Counted from the first letter of the stretch, positions 44,932 to 54,253 are shown. The stretch is 64,000 nucleotides of DNA from JAQVEM01 sp964616545 (GCA_964616545.1 CAZTUA010000041.1:3775-67774), one strand, 5' to 3'. Notes: a model not told the origin generated them from the sequence alone. Translations and numbers: made by a program.

Positions 44932-45108
44932 CCTATGTCCATAGTTTATAGTTCACATTACCAATAAAAATATCTCTTTCTCCGGTTCTTTTCTTTCCAG
45001 GCTTTAATATATTTTCCTATTAGCTTTTTTGCAGTCTCTTCTATCATAGATTAAACATCCATGTTGTAACTCAATTACTCAAAATATTGATTAAGTCCTT
45101 TAATAGAA

Positions 45109-45438
45109 TTATTGTTTGCGTGATTTATCAAGAGCATCGCGTGCATCCGGCGCCATCCGGAAAAAATCCTCCAGTTTATCACAAGGGTACATTTCACAGC
45201 ACGCACAGTTTTCCAGCCCTCTTTCAATACAGCACTTGCGGATCTCACAGACATCACAGTGAGAAAATTTCAGCTCATCAGAAAGGCAGCCGTTGCAATT
45301 GATATCTTCCGGCTTTATATCGGCATTATACATTGCCGACCACTCCTTTGCTACTTCCGCCCGCTTGCTATCATCGTTGGCCATTGTAGCAATATATGCC
45401 CCGCACGTTGAACAGTTCAAACCACAACAGGCAATCAT
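45109..45438 (-). CDS. DUF3795 cysteine-rich protein
   Basis: A 109-residue protein with about 14 Cys residues: MIACCGLNCSTCGAYIATMA, INCNGCLSDE, CDVCEIRKCCIERGLENCAC, CEMYPCDKLEDFF. This is the DUF3795 family of anaerobes, thought to bind metal or iron-sulfur clusters. The true start is ATG 45438 (AAAGGAGA upstream); the frame is open further upstream but only as an overlap with the CPBP gene. Confidence 0.85.
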   Translation of the reverse strand: MIACCGLNCSTCGAYIATMANDDSKRAEVAKEWSAMYNADIKPEDINCNGCLSDELKFSHCDVCEIRKCCIERGLENCACCEMYPCDKLEDFFRMAPDARDALDKSRKQ

Positions 45439-45473
45439 TTTTATCTCCTTTCTGGTTTTGATTATTAATTCTT

Positions 45474-46244
45474 TCAGGCTAAATTCACAGCTAATATAAT
45501 CATGGCTACCGATATAATGTTTACGGCACAGTGTATAATTATTCCTATATATATGTTCTTCTTCCACCATACTGCGTATACCATTGGTAGCATTGCCAGA
45601 ATTCTCGCCGGGTTCTGCCAGGGAGTGAAGAAATGATAGATTGAGAAAAGAACTGCATTTACCAGCGGAGCCCATCCTTTTAGACGGGATATTCTCGGCA
45701 GCAGGTAACCTCTAAAATAAAGCTCTTCTACAACAGGTCCTGCAATCCCATTGAAAACAATCCCCAATATAGAGGCCCATAACAGTGATCCCTGAGAATA
45801 ATGCTCTATGTTGCCGGCGATATTTGCCATATTGAACCACTCCGGGAGCCAGAAAAATACTTTATCAATTATATAATTATCGATTGGCTGGGTTGCAATG
45901 CCCAGTAAAAGTATAATCCATGCTATACAGGGCAATGATATGGCAATATACTGCCAGGCACGCACAGGCTTGCGGTAAAGTACAATTCCTTTAAGTGAGA
46001 GTCTGCCGTTTTTCTTCTTACCCTGATACAGCAGGAAACCCAGCTCAAATGGGATAAGTACAACTACAACGGCAAGAAGTAATGCATTCATGGAAGGAAT
46101 CGCGTTTCTTTCAAAGATGGGAGCAACTATAATATAAAATATAAGTATAAGGACTCCGGGCAGTAGATGCAGGATAATGGATTTTATAATGGAGTGCTGT
46201 TCAATATCGGATTCTGATGTAGAAATATTACCAGTTTTTGACAT
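45474..46244 (-). CDS. CPBP family intramembrane metalloprotease
   Basis: A 256-residue membrane protein with about eight hydrophobic segments and CPBP (Abi) motifs: VVEELYFRGYLLPR, ALLFSIYHF-like VLFSIYHFFTPW and IIIHCAVNIIS. Family members are glutamic-type intramembrane proteases, as in CAAX processing or bacteriocin self-immunity. AAGGGG precedes ATG 46244. No bacteriocin gene is seen nearby. Confidence 0.88.
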   Translation of the reverse strand: MSKTGNISTSESDIEQHSIIKSIILHLLPGVLILIFYIIVAPIFERNAIPSMNALLLAVVVVLIPFELGFLLYQGKKKNGRLSLKGIVLYRKPVRAWQYIAISLPCIAWIILLLGIATQPIDNYIIDKVFFWLPEWFNMANIAGNIEHYSQGSLLWASILGIVFNGIAGPVVEELYFRGYLLPRISRLKGWAPLVNAVLFSIYHFFTPWQNPARILAMLPMVYAVWWKKNIYIGIIIHCAVNIISVAMIILAVNLA

Positions 46245-46346
46245 CTCGTAACCCCTTTATTCTGTTAAATATTTAATTTCAAATATTACCATAATCTTTT
46301 AAGTATTTATATAATTTACAATTTTATACCAGGGTTTTTATAAGTT

Positions 46347-47393
46347 TTAAAAACAGCGTTTCTTTTCCTTTTTTAAACACTGCTCCAGCCCGCACTTGTA
46401 GCAAATCTCATTCTTAAGATACCCTCCATCAAAAAATTCCTTTATATTCTCCAGGGTAGTTTCTGCAATATTATGGAGAGCCTCTGATGTAAAAAACCCC
46501 TGGTGGGAAGTTATCAGAACATTTGGGAAGGTTATAAGACGTGCCAGTATATCATCGGATATCATTTGCGTTGAATAGTCCTCAAAGAAATACTCGCTTT
46601 CCTCCTCATAAACATCCAGACCGGCCGAACCAACCTTGCCGGCTTTAAGCATTTTTATCAGCGCACTGGTATGTATAAGCTTGCCTCTTCCGGTATTAAT
46701 AATCATAACCCCGTCTTTCATTTTTTTGATACTATTTTCATTAATCATATGCTCAGTTTCAGGAGTGAGGGGGCAGTGAAGCGAGATAATATCAGATCTC
46801 TCAAAAAGTTCATCCAGACTTACATATTTAATGCCTGCCTCTTTCTTATAATCTCTGTCCGGATATACATCATAAGCCAGAATTTCCATTCCGAATCCTT
46901 TTAAAATGGATATAAGACACCTGCCTATTTTACCAGTTCCTATAATACCCGCTGTCTTTCCATTCATGTCAAACCCGAGCAGGCCGTTAATTGAAAAGTT
47001 TCCATCCCGTATACGGTAATACGCTCTGTGCGTTTTACGGTTAAGCGAGAGTATGAGCGCTGCGGCATGTTCCGCAACGGCATAAGGTGAGTAAGCCGGA
47101 ACGCGTACCACATGGACCTTGCCCAGAGCCGCCTTAAAATCAACATTATTATAACCCGCGCTGCGCAGTGCAATTATCTCAATATCATGTTCAAATAGAT
47201 TGTCTATAACCTTTTTATTTATTATATCATTAACAAAAGCGCATACTGCATCAAAACCATAAGCGAGTTCCACCGTCTGAGGATTGATATGAGCATCGTA
47301 ATAAGTTATATCAAATCCAAAACCTGTATTTGCCCTGTCAAATGACTGGCGGTCATATGGTTTTGCATCAAAGAAAGCAATTTTTTTATTCAT
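46347..47393 (-). CDS. D-2-hydroxyacid dehydrogenase (D-lactate dehydrogenase-like)
   Basis: A 348-residue NAD-dependent D-2-hydroxyacid dehydrogenase of the fermentative LdhA type. It has GKTAGIIGTGKIGRCLISIL (dinucleotide loop), INTGRGKLIHTSALI (catalytic Arg), GSAGLDVYEEE (Glu) and ITSHQGFFT (His). It interconverts pyruvate and D-lactate or a related pair. It ends in a short Cys-rich tail (CYKCGLEQC, then a final Cys) not present in E. coli LdhA. GAGAGTGG precedes ATG 47393. As a fermentation enzyme it is a plausible Rex target. Confidence 0.88.
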   Translation of the reverse strand: MNKKIAFFDAKPYDRQSFDRANTGFGFDITYYDAHINPQTVELAYGFDAVCAFVNDIINKKVIDNLFEHDIEIIALRSAGYNNVDFKAALGKVHVVRVPAYSPYAVAEHAAALILSLNRKTHRAYYRIRDGNFSINGLLGFDMNGKTAGIIGTGKIGRCLISILKGFGMEILAYDVYPDRDYKKEAGIKYVSLDELFERSDIISLHCPLTPETEHMINENSIKKMKDGVMIINTGRGKLIHTSALIKMLKAGKVGSAGLDVYEEESEYFFEDYSTQMISDDILARLITFPNVLITSHQGFFTSEALHNIAETTLENIKEFFDGGYLKNEICYKCGLEQCLKKEKKRCF

Positions 47394-47486
47394 CTAATCC
47401 ACTCTCTTAATATTATTTAAAAATTATATGATTTAATATATTACATTATATTTAATTAAAGATAATCAGGCATTCCTGCTGCTTTT

Positions 47487-47897
47487 TTAGTCAACAGCAC
47501 TGGCTTGTTTTTCTATCTTATTATACCACTGGATATATTCAAGAATATTATTGTCCGGGTCGCTGAAATATACCCATGTCTCTTCATCTTTTATTTCAAA
47601 TGGCCCCTCTACTATATGTATATTTTTCTTTTTTAATGTCTTAATAGACGATTTCATATCTTCAACTTCCAGGCAAAAATGTGGACAATATGGCTTCTTT
47701 ATTTCAGGTTTTCGGTATTCTCCTTTCAGATCCTGGATTAATTCAAGGCAGGCGTCTCCATATTCAAGAAACGCATATTCTTCCTGCTGGTCTTCATTTA
47801 CAGATCTGAATTTTAGTTTAAAACCGAGCTTCTGGGTATAAAATTCAATAGAAGAATTAATATCAGAGACCTGAAAGGCTGCGTGATCAAAATTCAT
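47487..47897 (-). CDS. VOC (glyoxalase/dioxygenase fold) family protein
   Basis: A 136-residue VOC protein: FDHAAFQVSDINSSIEFYTQ, KLGFKLKFRSVNEDQQEEYA, HFCLEVEDMKSSIKTLKKKN, VYFSDPDNNILEYIQW. His and Glu residues at the usual metal positions are kept, so a lyase, isomerase or resistance function is possible. GGAGAAAG lies before ATG 47897. Confidence 0.85.
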   Translation of the reverse strand: MNFDHAAFQVSDINSSIEFYTQKLGFKLKFRSVNEDQQEEYAFLEYGDACLELIQDLKGEYRKPEIKKPYCPHFCLEVEDMKSSIKTLKKKNIHIVEGPFEIKDEETWVYFSDPDNNILEYIQWYNKIEKQASAVD

Positions 47898-47991
47898 TGC
47901 TTTCTCCTCTACTTTCTTTATCCATATTTATAACTCTATCTTTTTCCAGCTGTGATAAACTTTTTTCCATTGTAATCTCATCCCATGTGTT

Positions 47992-48405
47992 TTAACTGTC
48001 TTCTTCGTATTCCTGCCCAATTATATTTTTATTTTCGTCTGTTATAAAAGTTCCTTTTGTTAAATCCAGTATAACCATTTTATTTTTCCAGGGGTCCTCA
48101 ATTACCGCACATTTCCCTATTTTTATATCAAATGGACCAAAAACGACTTTCCTGCCTGCCTTACTTATTTTTTTAACAGCCTCTTTGACATTCTCTACCA
48201 TAATATCTGTCTCCTGCTTTTTGTCCTTATTCTGGATCACAATCTCTGTTTTAGCATCATTCATCAAAAGGCCAATGGCATTCTCAGTTTTCCATGCAAC
48301 TTGCAGTCCTAATTTATTGTGATAATACTCCAGTTCTTTTTCCAGATCAGGGACATATATTCTTATACAATCAACATAACTGAAGATAGATTTACCGGTT
48401 TCCAT
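47992..48405 (-). CDS. VOC family protein
   Basis: A 137-residue VOC-fold protein: DCIRIYVPDLEKELEYYHNK, LGLQVAWKTENAIGLLMNDA, VENVKEAVKKISKAGRKVVF, IEDPWKNKMVILDLTKGTF. The start ATG at 48405 overlaps the upstream lipoprotein gene by 14 bases. Metal-binding residues are poorly kept, so it may bind a ligand without catalysis. Confidence 0.8.
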   Translation of the reverse strand: METGKSIFSYVDCIRIYVPDLEKELEYYHNKLGLQVAWKTENAIGLLMNDAKTEIVIQNKDKKQETDIMVENVKEAVKKISKAGRKVVFGPFDIKIGKCAVIEDPWKNKMVILDLTKGTFITDENKNIIGQEYEEDS

Positions 48406-48961
48406 TTAAAACTTCCATAGTTTTTTTAATAATTTTATTTTTCACTTCTTCAATGGCCTGTTTATCATTCAAAGGTGAGGCAGAAGTAATCGCATCGATT
48501 TTGTCCTTATCCAGGTCAGAACCATACGGAATATTGAAGCGACTGTAAGTAGAGAAGTAAATAATACTGTCTGAGTAGTCGTTTGTTTTGATGTACTCAA
48601 CCGTTTCCGTTAATGGCTTGAAGCCCTCGGTGCTGGATAAAAGAATGGCAGCATCATAATCTGTAAGGCCGTATTGACTGCCTTTTGAGACAGCATCAAC
48701 CGTTACGCTGATTCCTTTTATGTTAAATTCTTTTACCAGGTCTGTAACCAGTTCTTCCTTAAATTCAGTATCAGAATATAAAATACAGATATCTGCCACT
48801 GAATCTGTAACTGGATAAGTTTTGTAATAATTTTTATCAGAAACTTCATTAGAAATCTCATCAGGAATACTCCCGGAAACCGTATCAGGGACACATGAGC
48901 TTAAAAAAATAATCACAGAAAGCAATGTGAGAAGCGGCACACCTTTTTTTATAGCTGACAT
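48392..48961 (-). CDS. lipoprotein with flavodoxin-like fold pattern
   Basis: A 189-residue lipoprotein: signal LLTLLSVIIFLSSC with a good lipobox (LSSC). The mature domain alternates beta and alpha segments: ADICILYSDTEFKEELVTDL, YDAAILLSSTEGFKPLTETV and SIIYFSTYSRFNIPYGSDLD, reminiscent of flavodoxin-like proteins although the phosphate-binding loop is not clear. GGAGG precedes ATG 48961. Function is unknown; it forms a two-gene unit with the VOC gene downstream. Confidence 0.65.
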   Translation of the reverse strand: MSAIKKGVPLLTLLSVIIFLSSCVPDTVSGSIPDEISNEVSDKNYYKTYPVTDSVADICILYSDTEFKEELVTDLVKEFNIKGISVTVDAVSKGSQYGLTDYDAAILLSSTEGFKPLTETVEYIKTNDYSDSIIYFSTYSRFNIPYGSDLDKDKIDAITSASPLNDKQAIEEVKNKIIKKTMEVLNGNR

Positions 48962-49107
48962 ATCAACCTCCGGAGTTTATTAATTAAGATAAAGTTTTCT
49001 AAAAATATTTAAATCTCCAAACTAGACTCTATTAATAATATCAGATAATTTTAAAAAGTATTAATAGATTGTTTTGTGCAGCAATCCGGAATATTTTAAG
49101 CTTTATA

Positions 49108-49611
49108 TTATATAGCTGGAAGGTCGCATATCATACAGATATCAGTATGCTCGATTGAGGTGCCTCCATCGCGTATGACTGTCTGAAGTTTGCCATTCAG
49201 TATATAGGGGGAAAATCCCATTTTTTCATAAAAAGCAATTGCCCCTGAATTATTTTCATATACAGTAAGATAAAGGCAATCAAAGCTGCCGTTGCATTTT
49301 TTCTTTAAATGCTCAACCAGAGAAGTGGCTATGCCCTGCCCTTTATAATCAGGATTTACAGATAGATACTCTATCTCGCAGGTACTTTTATCTGGAACAT
49401 TATTTCCTGCAGATTTCGCCATAATCATTCCGGCAATTGTGTCATCTTCAATATATAAATATGAATTATTGGAATACGTATTTATATCATTTTTTATTTT
49501 TTCACAGATGTTTTCGGCAAATTCATAGGATATGAATTTAATATTCATGAGAAGCAGTGTAATCCGATTTGAATATTTTTTTAAATAATTTTTATTCAAT
49601 TTAACAATCAT
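49108..49611 (-). CDS. GNAT family N-acetyltransferase
   Basis: A 167-residue GNAT: IAGMIMAKSAGNNVPDKSTC, EIEYLSVNPDYKGQGIATSL with the acetyl-CoA loop, and YLTVYENNSGAIAFYEKMGF. The last 20 residues (DGGTSIEHTDICMICDLPAI) have two Cys in CMIC. The acceptor substrate is unknown. GGGAAG lies before ATG 49611. Confidence 0.88.
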   Translation of the reverse strand: MIVKLNKNYLKKYSNRITLLLMNIKFISYEFAENICEKIKNDINTYSNNSYLYIEDDTIAGMIMAKSAGNNVPDKSTCEIEYLSVNPDYKGQGIATSLVEHLKKKCNGSFDCLYLTVYENNSGAIAFYEKMGFSPYILNGKLQTVIRDGGTSIEHTDICMICDLPAI

Positions 49612-49942
49612 TAATTTCTTCCCGGGTACAGCTTTTATATAGATAACTCGATTACTGCCTGTGCGAATACTACTTTGAGTTGGTGACTTATCTTTAATAT
49701 AGTAATAAAAATATTATTAATAGTTATATTAATAAAAGTAAAAAAACTTATGTAGATTATAGAATTTTTTTTTCTAAAAATCCAGTACCTGAAAATTCTT
49801 ATTTTTAAGAGTATTTTTTTAAAACAATTAGAAGCAAGGATACAAAATCATCTTTTTTAGTTTTTTCCGGCAGATTTTGCGTATCTTTTTTTTATCTTCA
49901 GTGATTTGTTCAGGTGAGCTGCCTGATGCCGGGTAATGGGTA
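49612..49942. other. AT-rich intergenic region between GNAT and tRNA genes
   Basis: About 330 bases with many T-runs. No gene, repeat or clear terminator is seen. A small stem CAGG/CCTG lies just beyond the tRNA 3' end (around 49912-49925) and may take part in tRNA termination. Confidence 0.4.
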
Positions 49943-50021
49943 TGGTCGGGATGGGGGGATTTGAACCCCCGACCTCAGCGTCCCGAACGCTGCGCGCTAA
50001 GCCAGGCTGCGCTACATCCCG
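49943..50021 (-). tRNA. tRNA-Pro (anticodon CGG), CCA encoded
   Basis: On the minus strand a full cloverleaf can be drawn. Acceptor CGGGATG pairs with CATCCCG. The anticodon stem CAGCG/CGCTG holds the loop TTCGGGA, giving anticodon CGG. The T-arm is GGGGG-TTCAAAT-CCCCC. Discriminator A (49946) is followed by an encoded CCA (49943-49945). It reads CCG codons. Confidence 0.95.
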
Positions 50022-50226
50022 ATATAAGAAAATAATACACGTTAGAATTAACTTATATGAACCCTGCTATTTTATCAACTAAAATCAAGTTTTTAAAGAA
50101 AATAAAACATATGAAGCTGCATACCATTTGACAGAAGAGCCTTAAATTTAACCCAAGTCCCGTATTATAAGTAAAGATTTTATAAAATACTCTAACACTG
50201 CCCTAACAAGACTGCAGGAAGTTTTA

Positions 50227-50868
50227 TTATTTTTTCTTTCTGCTAATATTTCTCCAATTAACAATTAGCATAATTAATCCATAAACACCGGACATAAATA
50301 ATATTGCATCTTCATAACAATCATATGCTCCCATCGCTTTTGGTAATCCCAGCAGCCCCCACGGCAATAATGAAATCAAGGTTATTCTGTCAATAATTGG
50401 AATAGCTGCCACAACCATGGTAACTGCCATAACCGTTGAGGGGCATGGGTTCATTGGCATGCATATAAAAGGAAAATATCTTCCCAGAAGAATTCCGAAT
50501 AATGGATATACGTAAACCAGGACCAGCCAGAAAAATGTCGCGTACCTCAGCCATTTTTGTTGCGGGAGCTTAAAGATAATCTTATTTCTAAAAATATCAA
50601 TAATAAATAATATTCCAATGAGAATAAAAAGTGGACCATAAAAATAATTTGAAACAGGATTTTTTGTATAGAACTCAAAAAATACAATTCCGTTTAAAAG
50701 AAAAGTCATAGACAAAAACACCTTAAATATGATGTTGATAATTCTACCCGGCTTTATAAATATATATAAAATCAGGAACAAAGATAAGACTATCCAGATA
50801 TAATGAAGAGTTTGAAATGTGCTATTAAACTCTCCTATCTGGTTCCAGAATAGCTCTTTCGTAATCAT
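50227..50868 (-). CDS. DUF6064 family membrane protein
   Basis: A 213-residue membrane protein with about six hydrophobic segments. FWNQIGEFNSTFQTLHYIWI at the N-terminus and the CMPMNPCPSTVMAVTMVVAA and GLPKAMGAYDCYEDAILFMS segments match the DUF6064 family, of unknown function. GGAGGATA precedes ATG 50868. It appears monocistronic. Confidence 0.75.
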   Translation of the reverse strand: MITKELFWNQIGEFNSTFQTLHYIWIVLSLFLILYIFIKPGRIINIIFKVFLSMTFLLNGIVFFEFYTKNPVSNYFYGPLFILIGILFIIDIFRNKIIFKLPQQKWLRYATFFWLVLVYVYPLFGILLGRYFPFICMPMNPCPSTVMAVTMVVAAIPIIDRITLISLLPWGLLGLPKAMGAYDCYEDAILFMSGVYGLIMLIVNWRNISRKKK

Positions 50869-51018
50869 AATTAATATCCTCCATCTTTTATATTTTTATT
50901 TGCTATTTTATCCAACTAAACTTTGTTATACAATATACTAGGCTCTGCGGGGTAAAAACGTATGCAGGGGAGTTATAGATTTGTAAATATAATAATAATC
51001 TAATGAGGGTTGATTTTT

Positions 51019-51396
51019 ATGGAAGAGAAGGTATTCAGGCATGTTGCACTTGCGGTTAATGACTTATCAGAGATACAGAACTTTTATATTAACATTCTGG
51101 GTCTCAAAATAATAAAGAGATTCACATTATCAGAGGAGATATCCAGCCGTATTTTTAATATAAAAAAAGAAACCGAAGTAACAGTAGTCGGCAAAGACGA
51201 TCTTTCAATGGAAATATTTTTAAGCAATAAAACCGGCTGCATGGACTACCAGCACGTATGCTTAAAAGTTGATAACAGAGAAAAGATGCTGCAAAAAGCA
51301 AGGAAAAATAATTATCACTGCATTGTTATAAAAAGAGATATTTCTGATATTGTTTTTGTAAAAGATGGCTCGGGTAACTTATTTGAAATAAAATAA
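51019..51396 (+). CDS. VOC family protein
   Basis: A 125-residue VOC-fold protein: FRHVALAVNDLSEIQNFYIN, ILGLKIIKRFTLSEEISSRI, MDYQHVCLKVDNREKMLQKA, IVFVKDGSGNLFEIK. Start ATG 51019 has GAGGG nine bases upstream; a TTG three codons before is less likely. It keeps His at the first metal position and Glu at the last, as in methylmalonyl-CoA epimerase-like or glyoxalase-like proteins. Substrate is unknown. Confidence 0.85.
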   Translation: MEEKVFRHVALAVNDLSEIQNFYINILGLKIIKRFTLSEEISSRIFNIKKETEVTVVGKDDLSMEIFLSNKTGCMDYQHVCLKVDNREKMLQKARKNNYHCIVIKRDISDIVFVKDGSGNLFEIK

Positions 51397-51482
51397 GTTC
51401 TGGAAACAATAAACAATATAAAAAATCAGATATTATTGCTCTATAACTCCATGTAACAATAGACCTGTATCTTTTATGTAAA

Positions 51483-52241
51483 TTATAAACATAATTTTTT
51501 ATCAATTGTTCCATCGGGAAGCATGCAATCCGGATGTTCTTCGCCTCTTTCTTCCATCCTGTACCGGACACAGCTCTCCCAGTTTCCTTTGCAGTACAGT
51601 TCCACCCATTTTTTATCCAGCATGCCACTTTCATGGTACCTTTTCATAGGACAGGCATGATACCACTTACAGTCAGTTAGGAGCACCTTTAATTTACGGT
51701 AATTTTTTGTCACTTTTCCCCTGATTGAATTATTATGCAGAATAGAAGCAGGATGCTGCAGGGGAAATACTTTTTTGCCATTCAGTAAAAAACCACTGGT
51801 GTAAACATTATTGAACTCTGATTTCACGGGTACCGGAATACTGTATCTACTAAATATATATTTAGTAGCATAATATCCCAGAGGTATCAGCACAGCAGGT
51901 TCTATTATTTCTATTTCCCTTTCCAGGTACCGGCTGCATATTTCTATCTCATCCTGTTTCGGCTTCCTGTAACCCGGCAACATGCATTTAATAAGATTCG
52001 TCATATAAATCTCTTCTCTGCTAACACCTGCCTTCTCCAGCAGTTCATCCAGGACTTTTCCCGAGGGTCCTATGAACATTTTTCCATCTCTGTCTTCATT
52101 TTCTCCCGGAGCCTGGGCAATCAAAATTACCCTGGAATTTATATCACCTTCTCCGCAAAGAGCATTTATCCTGGTTTCAGATAACCTGCATTTTCTGCAT
52201 TCTTTAATTTTATGATTTAGTTTTTCAATCTCCGTAATCAT
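51483..52241 (-). CDS. family 4 uracil-DNA glycosylase with cysteine-rich C-terminal extension
   Basis: A 252-residue protein. Residues 1 to about 190 are a type 4 (thermophile-type) UDG: CRKCRL (Cys15, Cys18) plus Cys in NLIKCMLPGY and EIEICSRYLE for a 4Fe-4S cluster, ILIAQAPGENEDRDGKMFIG at the active site, and LQHPASILHN. From about residue 190 a second module begins (CKWYHACPMKRYHESGMLDK, then WVELYCKGNWESCVRYRMEE and PDCMLPDGTIDKKL), with five or six Cys, probably another metal site. UDG removes uracil from DNA. The start at 52241 has a close AAAGGA. Confidence 0.9.
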   Translation of the reverse strand: MITEIEKLNHKIKECRKCRLSETRINALCGEGDINSRVILIAQAPGENEDRDGKMFIGPSGKVLDELLEKAGVSREEIYMTNLIKCMLPGYRKPKQDEIEICSRYLEREIEIIEPAVLIPLGYYATKYIFSRYSIPVPVKSEFNNVYTSGFLLNGKKVFPLQHPASILHNNSIRGKVTKNYRKLKVLLTDCKWYHACPMKRYHESGMLDKKWVELYCKGNWESCVRYRMEERGEEHPDCMLPDGTIDKKLCL

Positions 52242-52343
52242 TTCCTTTATTATTGCAGCAAAATTTTCCGGTTTAGCAAACTATGAATATTTTTTTAGCT
52301 TCTCAGGGAATCAAAATCCCAATATCTCCAGCCGTAAAAAAAT

Positions 52344-53018
52344 TTATCGGTAAAATTTCTCGAAAAATTTTTTTACTTCCGTTAAGTTATTAAATTTATT
52401 AAACAGCAGCGCTTCTATCTCCTCCTGAGGTTTAATCATATCCGGAATCATAACAGGCAGCATTCCCGCCCTGCTGGCACCCATCACACCATTTTTCGAA
52501 TCTTCCAGAACTATGCAGTTTTCCGGCCGGCAGCCCATTTTCCGTGATGTTTCCAGAAATATATCCGGGTCAGGTTTTCCATTTTCAATCTCATCTCCGC
52601 ATGTTATAACTTCAAAATACTTTTTAATACCCGCTGAATCCAGTAACAGCTCCGTTCTTCTCCTGACTGTCGAGGTGGCCAGAGCCGCTTTTAATTTTAT
52701 TTCTTTAAGATATTTCAGCAGTTCAAAAAGACCCTCTTTTAAGGGCACTCCTTCCGATAATATATATTTTTCCTCCAGTTTTATTTTCTCGCTTCTCATC
52801 TCCGTATACGGGAACTTATCTCCGTAATATTTTCTATAAATCTCTTTTGTTTTTCTTCCGTCCAGGCCGATTGTCTTTCTAAATATTTCATCGGTTATCT
52901 TGTAGTTAAATTTTTCTGCAGCTTCCTTCCAGAATCTTTCGCCCAGCCTTTCAGTATCAAATAAAACTCCATCCATATCAGATATCACCAATTTGATTTC
53001 AAATTCTCCTATTTTCAT
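52344..53018 (-). CDS. HAD-superfamily phosphatase, beta-phosphoglucomutase-like
   Basis: A 224-residue HAD IA protein: LVISDMDGVLFDTERLGERF (nucleophile and acid Asp), ALATSTVRRRTELLLDSAGI (Ser/Thr motif), ITCGDEIENGKPDPDIFLET (Lys) and CIVLEDSKNGVMGASRAGML. The beta-PGM-like cap would fit phosphatase or mutase activity on sugar phosphates. ATG 53018 has GGAGAG upstream; ATG 53036 is possible but lacks a site. Confidence 0.85.
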   Translation of the reverse strand: MKIGEFEIKLVISDMDGVLFDTERLGERFWKEAAEKFNYKITDEIFRKTIGLDGRKTKEIYRKYYGDKFPYTEMRSEKIKLEEKYILSEGVPLKEGLFELLKYLKEIKLKAALATSTVRRRTELLLDSAGIKKYFEVITCGDEIENGKPDPDIFLETSRKMGCRPENCIVLEDSKNGVMGASRAGMLPVMIPDMIKPQEEIEALLFNKFNNLTEVKKFFEKFYR

Positions 53019-53122
53019 CTGCTCTCCATTACTCATTATTTTTACAATCCATACACCATATAATTTAATCGGCTCTCTTGCAAGAAGTAAAACAATAATT
53101 TTATTGCCTGTCCGGCACTTTC

Positions 53123-54223
53123 CTATCTGCCAATTCCTTCAATGCAGCCTATTGCCTCTTTAAAATTCTTAATTTTAAAAAATTCACATTTTACCCTGTT
53201 TATTTCCTCTATACCTTTAAAAATCCAGGCGAGATGTTTTCGGAATTCCTTTACCGCCCTATTTTCTCCTTTAAAATAAATTAAAAACTTAAGGTAAAGT
53301 TTTGAGAATTCTTTCTTCCAGTCCAGCTCCGGGTCAAACTCCGGATATCCTTTTTCATCATTAACATCGCATGAGCCGGAGATGGCCATTAATATATTCA
53401 TCATAAGCCAGAGCCTTCCCTTTGCCGCCCTGCCAATCATAATCCCGTCACAGCCCGTATAATCCAGTACCTCTGCAGCTTTTACCGGGGAATCAATATC
53501 ACCGCTTGCAATAATGGGTATACTGACCTTTTCCTTTACCTCTTTTATTAATTTATAGTCAACTTTTCCGGAAAATCCCTGCCTTACGGTTCTTCCGTGA
53601 ATCGATATGGCCGCTGCTCCCGATGACTCGGCGATCTTTGCAATATTCAGTACATTAATGCTGCTGCTGTCCCATCCGGTCCGCGTCTTTATCGTGACCG
53701 GTTTTTTTAAAGCCGGAGAAAGTTTCTTTATGATTTTTTCAATTTTATCCTCATCGCGGTGGAGGTAACCCCCGCTTTTTGATTTAAGCACCTTTGGGAC
53801 GGGGCACCCCATGTTAATATCTATAATGTCCGCTCTTTCTTCCAGCCTTACTGCAGCTTCCGCTATTATCCCGGGGTCCGAGCCAAATAACTGCACAGTA
53901 CACGGCCTCTCGTAACCAGTAATATCAGCCAGCGCAAGACTCTTTTTATGATTATAGTGGATACCATAAGCAGTGATCATCTCTGTATATGTAAGGGCAG
54001 AACCAAAAGATGCAGCAAAGATTCTATAAGTGTTATCGCTTATTCCTGCGAGAGGCGCAGAAACCACCGGATTTTTTATCTCTACATTTCCAATTTTAAA
54101 TGAAGGGCCGCAATCCGGAGAGCCGCTGCCGGATATGTTTTTTACTCCGCAACCGGCAATGGTGAATTCAGTTACAAGTTTTTTAAGCTCGCATATAAGT
54201 TCTGGTAATTTGAGAGTTTTCAC
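53123..54223 (-). CDS. dusB: tRNA-dihydrouridine synthase with N-terminal extension
   Basis: A 366-residue Dus protein. The FMN-barrel starts at about residue 42 (FKIGNVEIKNPVVSAPLAGI) and has YTEMITAYGIHYNH, PCTVQLFGSD, DIIDINMGCPVPKVLKSKSG with the catalytic Cys, KKPVTIKTRTGWD and GCDGIMIGRAAKGRLW. It reduces uridines in tRNA. The first 41 residues, with three Cys, are an unusual extension; the only in-frame start upstream of the barrel is the GTG at 54223. DusB is the closest named family. Confidence 0.85.
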   Translation of the reverse strand: MKTLKLPELICELKKLVTEFTIAGCGVKNISGSGSPDCGPSFKIGNVEIKNPVVSAPLAGISDNTYRIFAASFGSALTYTEMITAYGIHYNHKKSLALADITGYERPCTVQLFGSDPGIIAEAAVRLEERADIIDINMGCPVPKVLKSKSGGYLHRDEDKIEKIIKKLSPALKKPVTIKTRTGWDSSSINVLNIAKIAESSGAAAISIHGRTVRQGFSGKVDYKLIKEVKEKVSIPIIASGDIDSPVKAAEVLDYTGCDGIMIGRAAKGRLWLMMNILMAISGSCDVNDEKGYPEFDPELDWKKEFSKLYLKFLIYFKGENRAVKEFRKHLAWIFKGIEEINRVKCEFFKIKNFKEAIGCIEGIGR

Positions 54224-54253
54224 ACCTTCGTTTTCGCAGTTCTTATTAAAACT

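Noticed and set aside
49943..50021. The tRNA-Pro gene as an integration (att) site for a mobile element.
   Set aside because: No direct repeat of the tRNA 3' end, integrase or phage-like gene is seen nearby.
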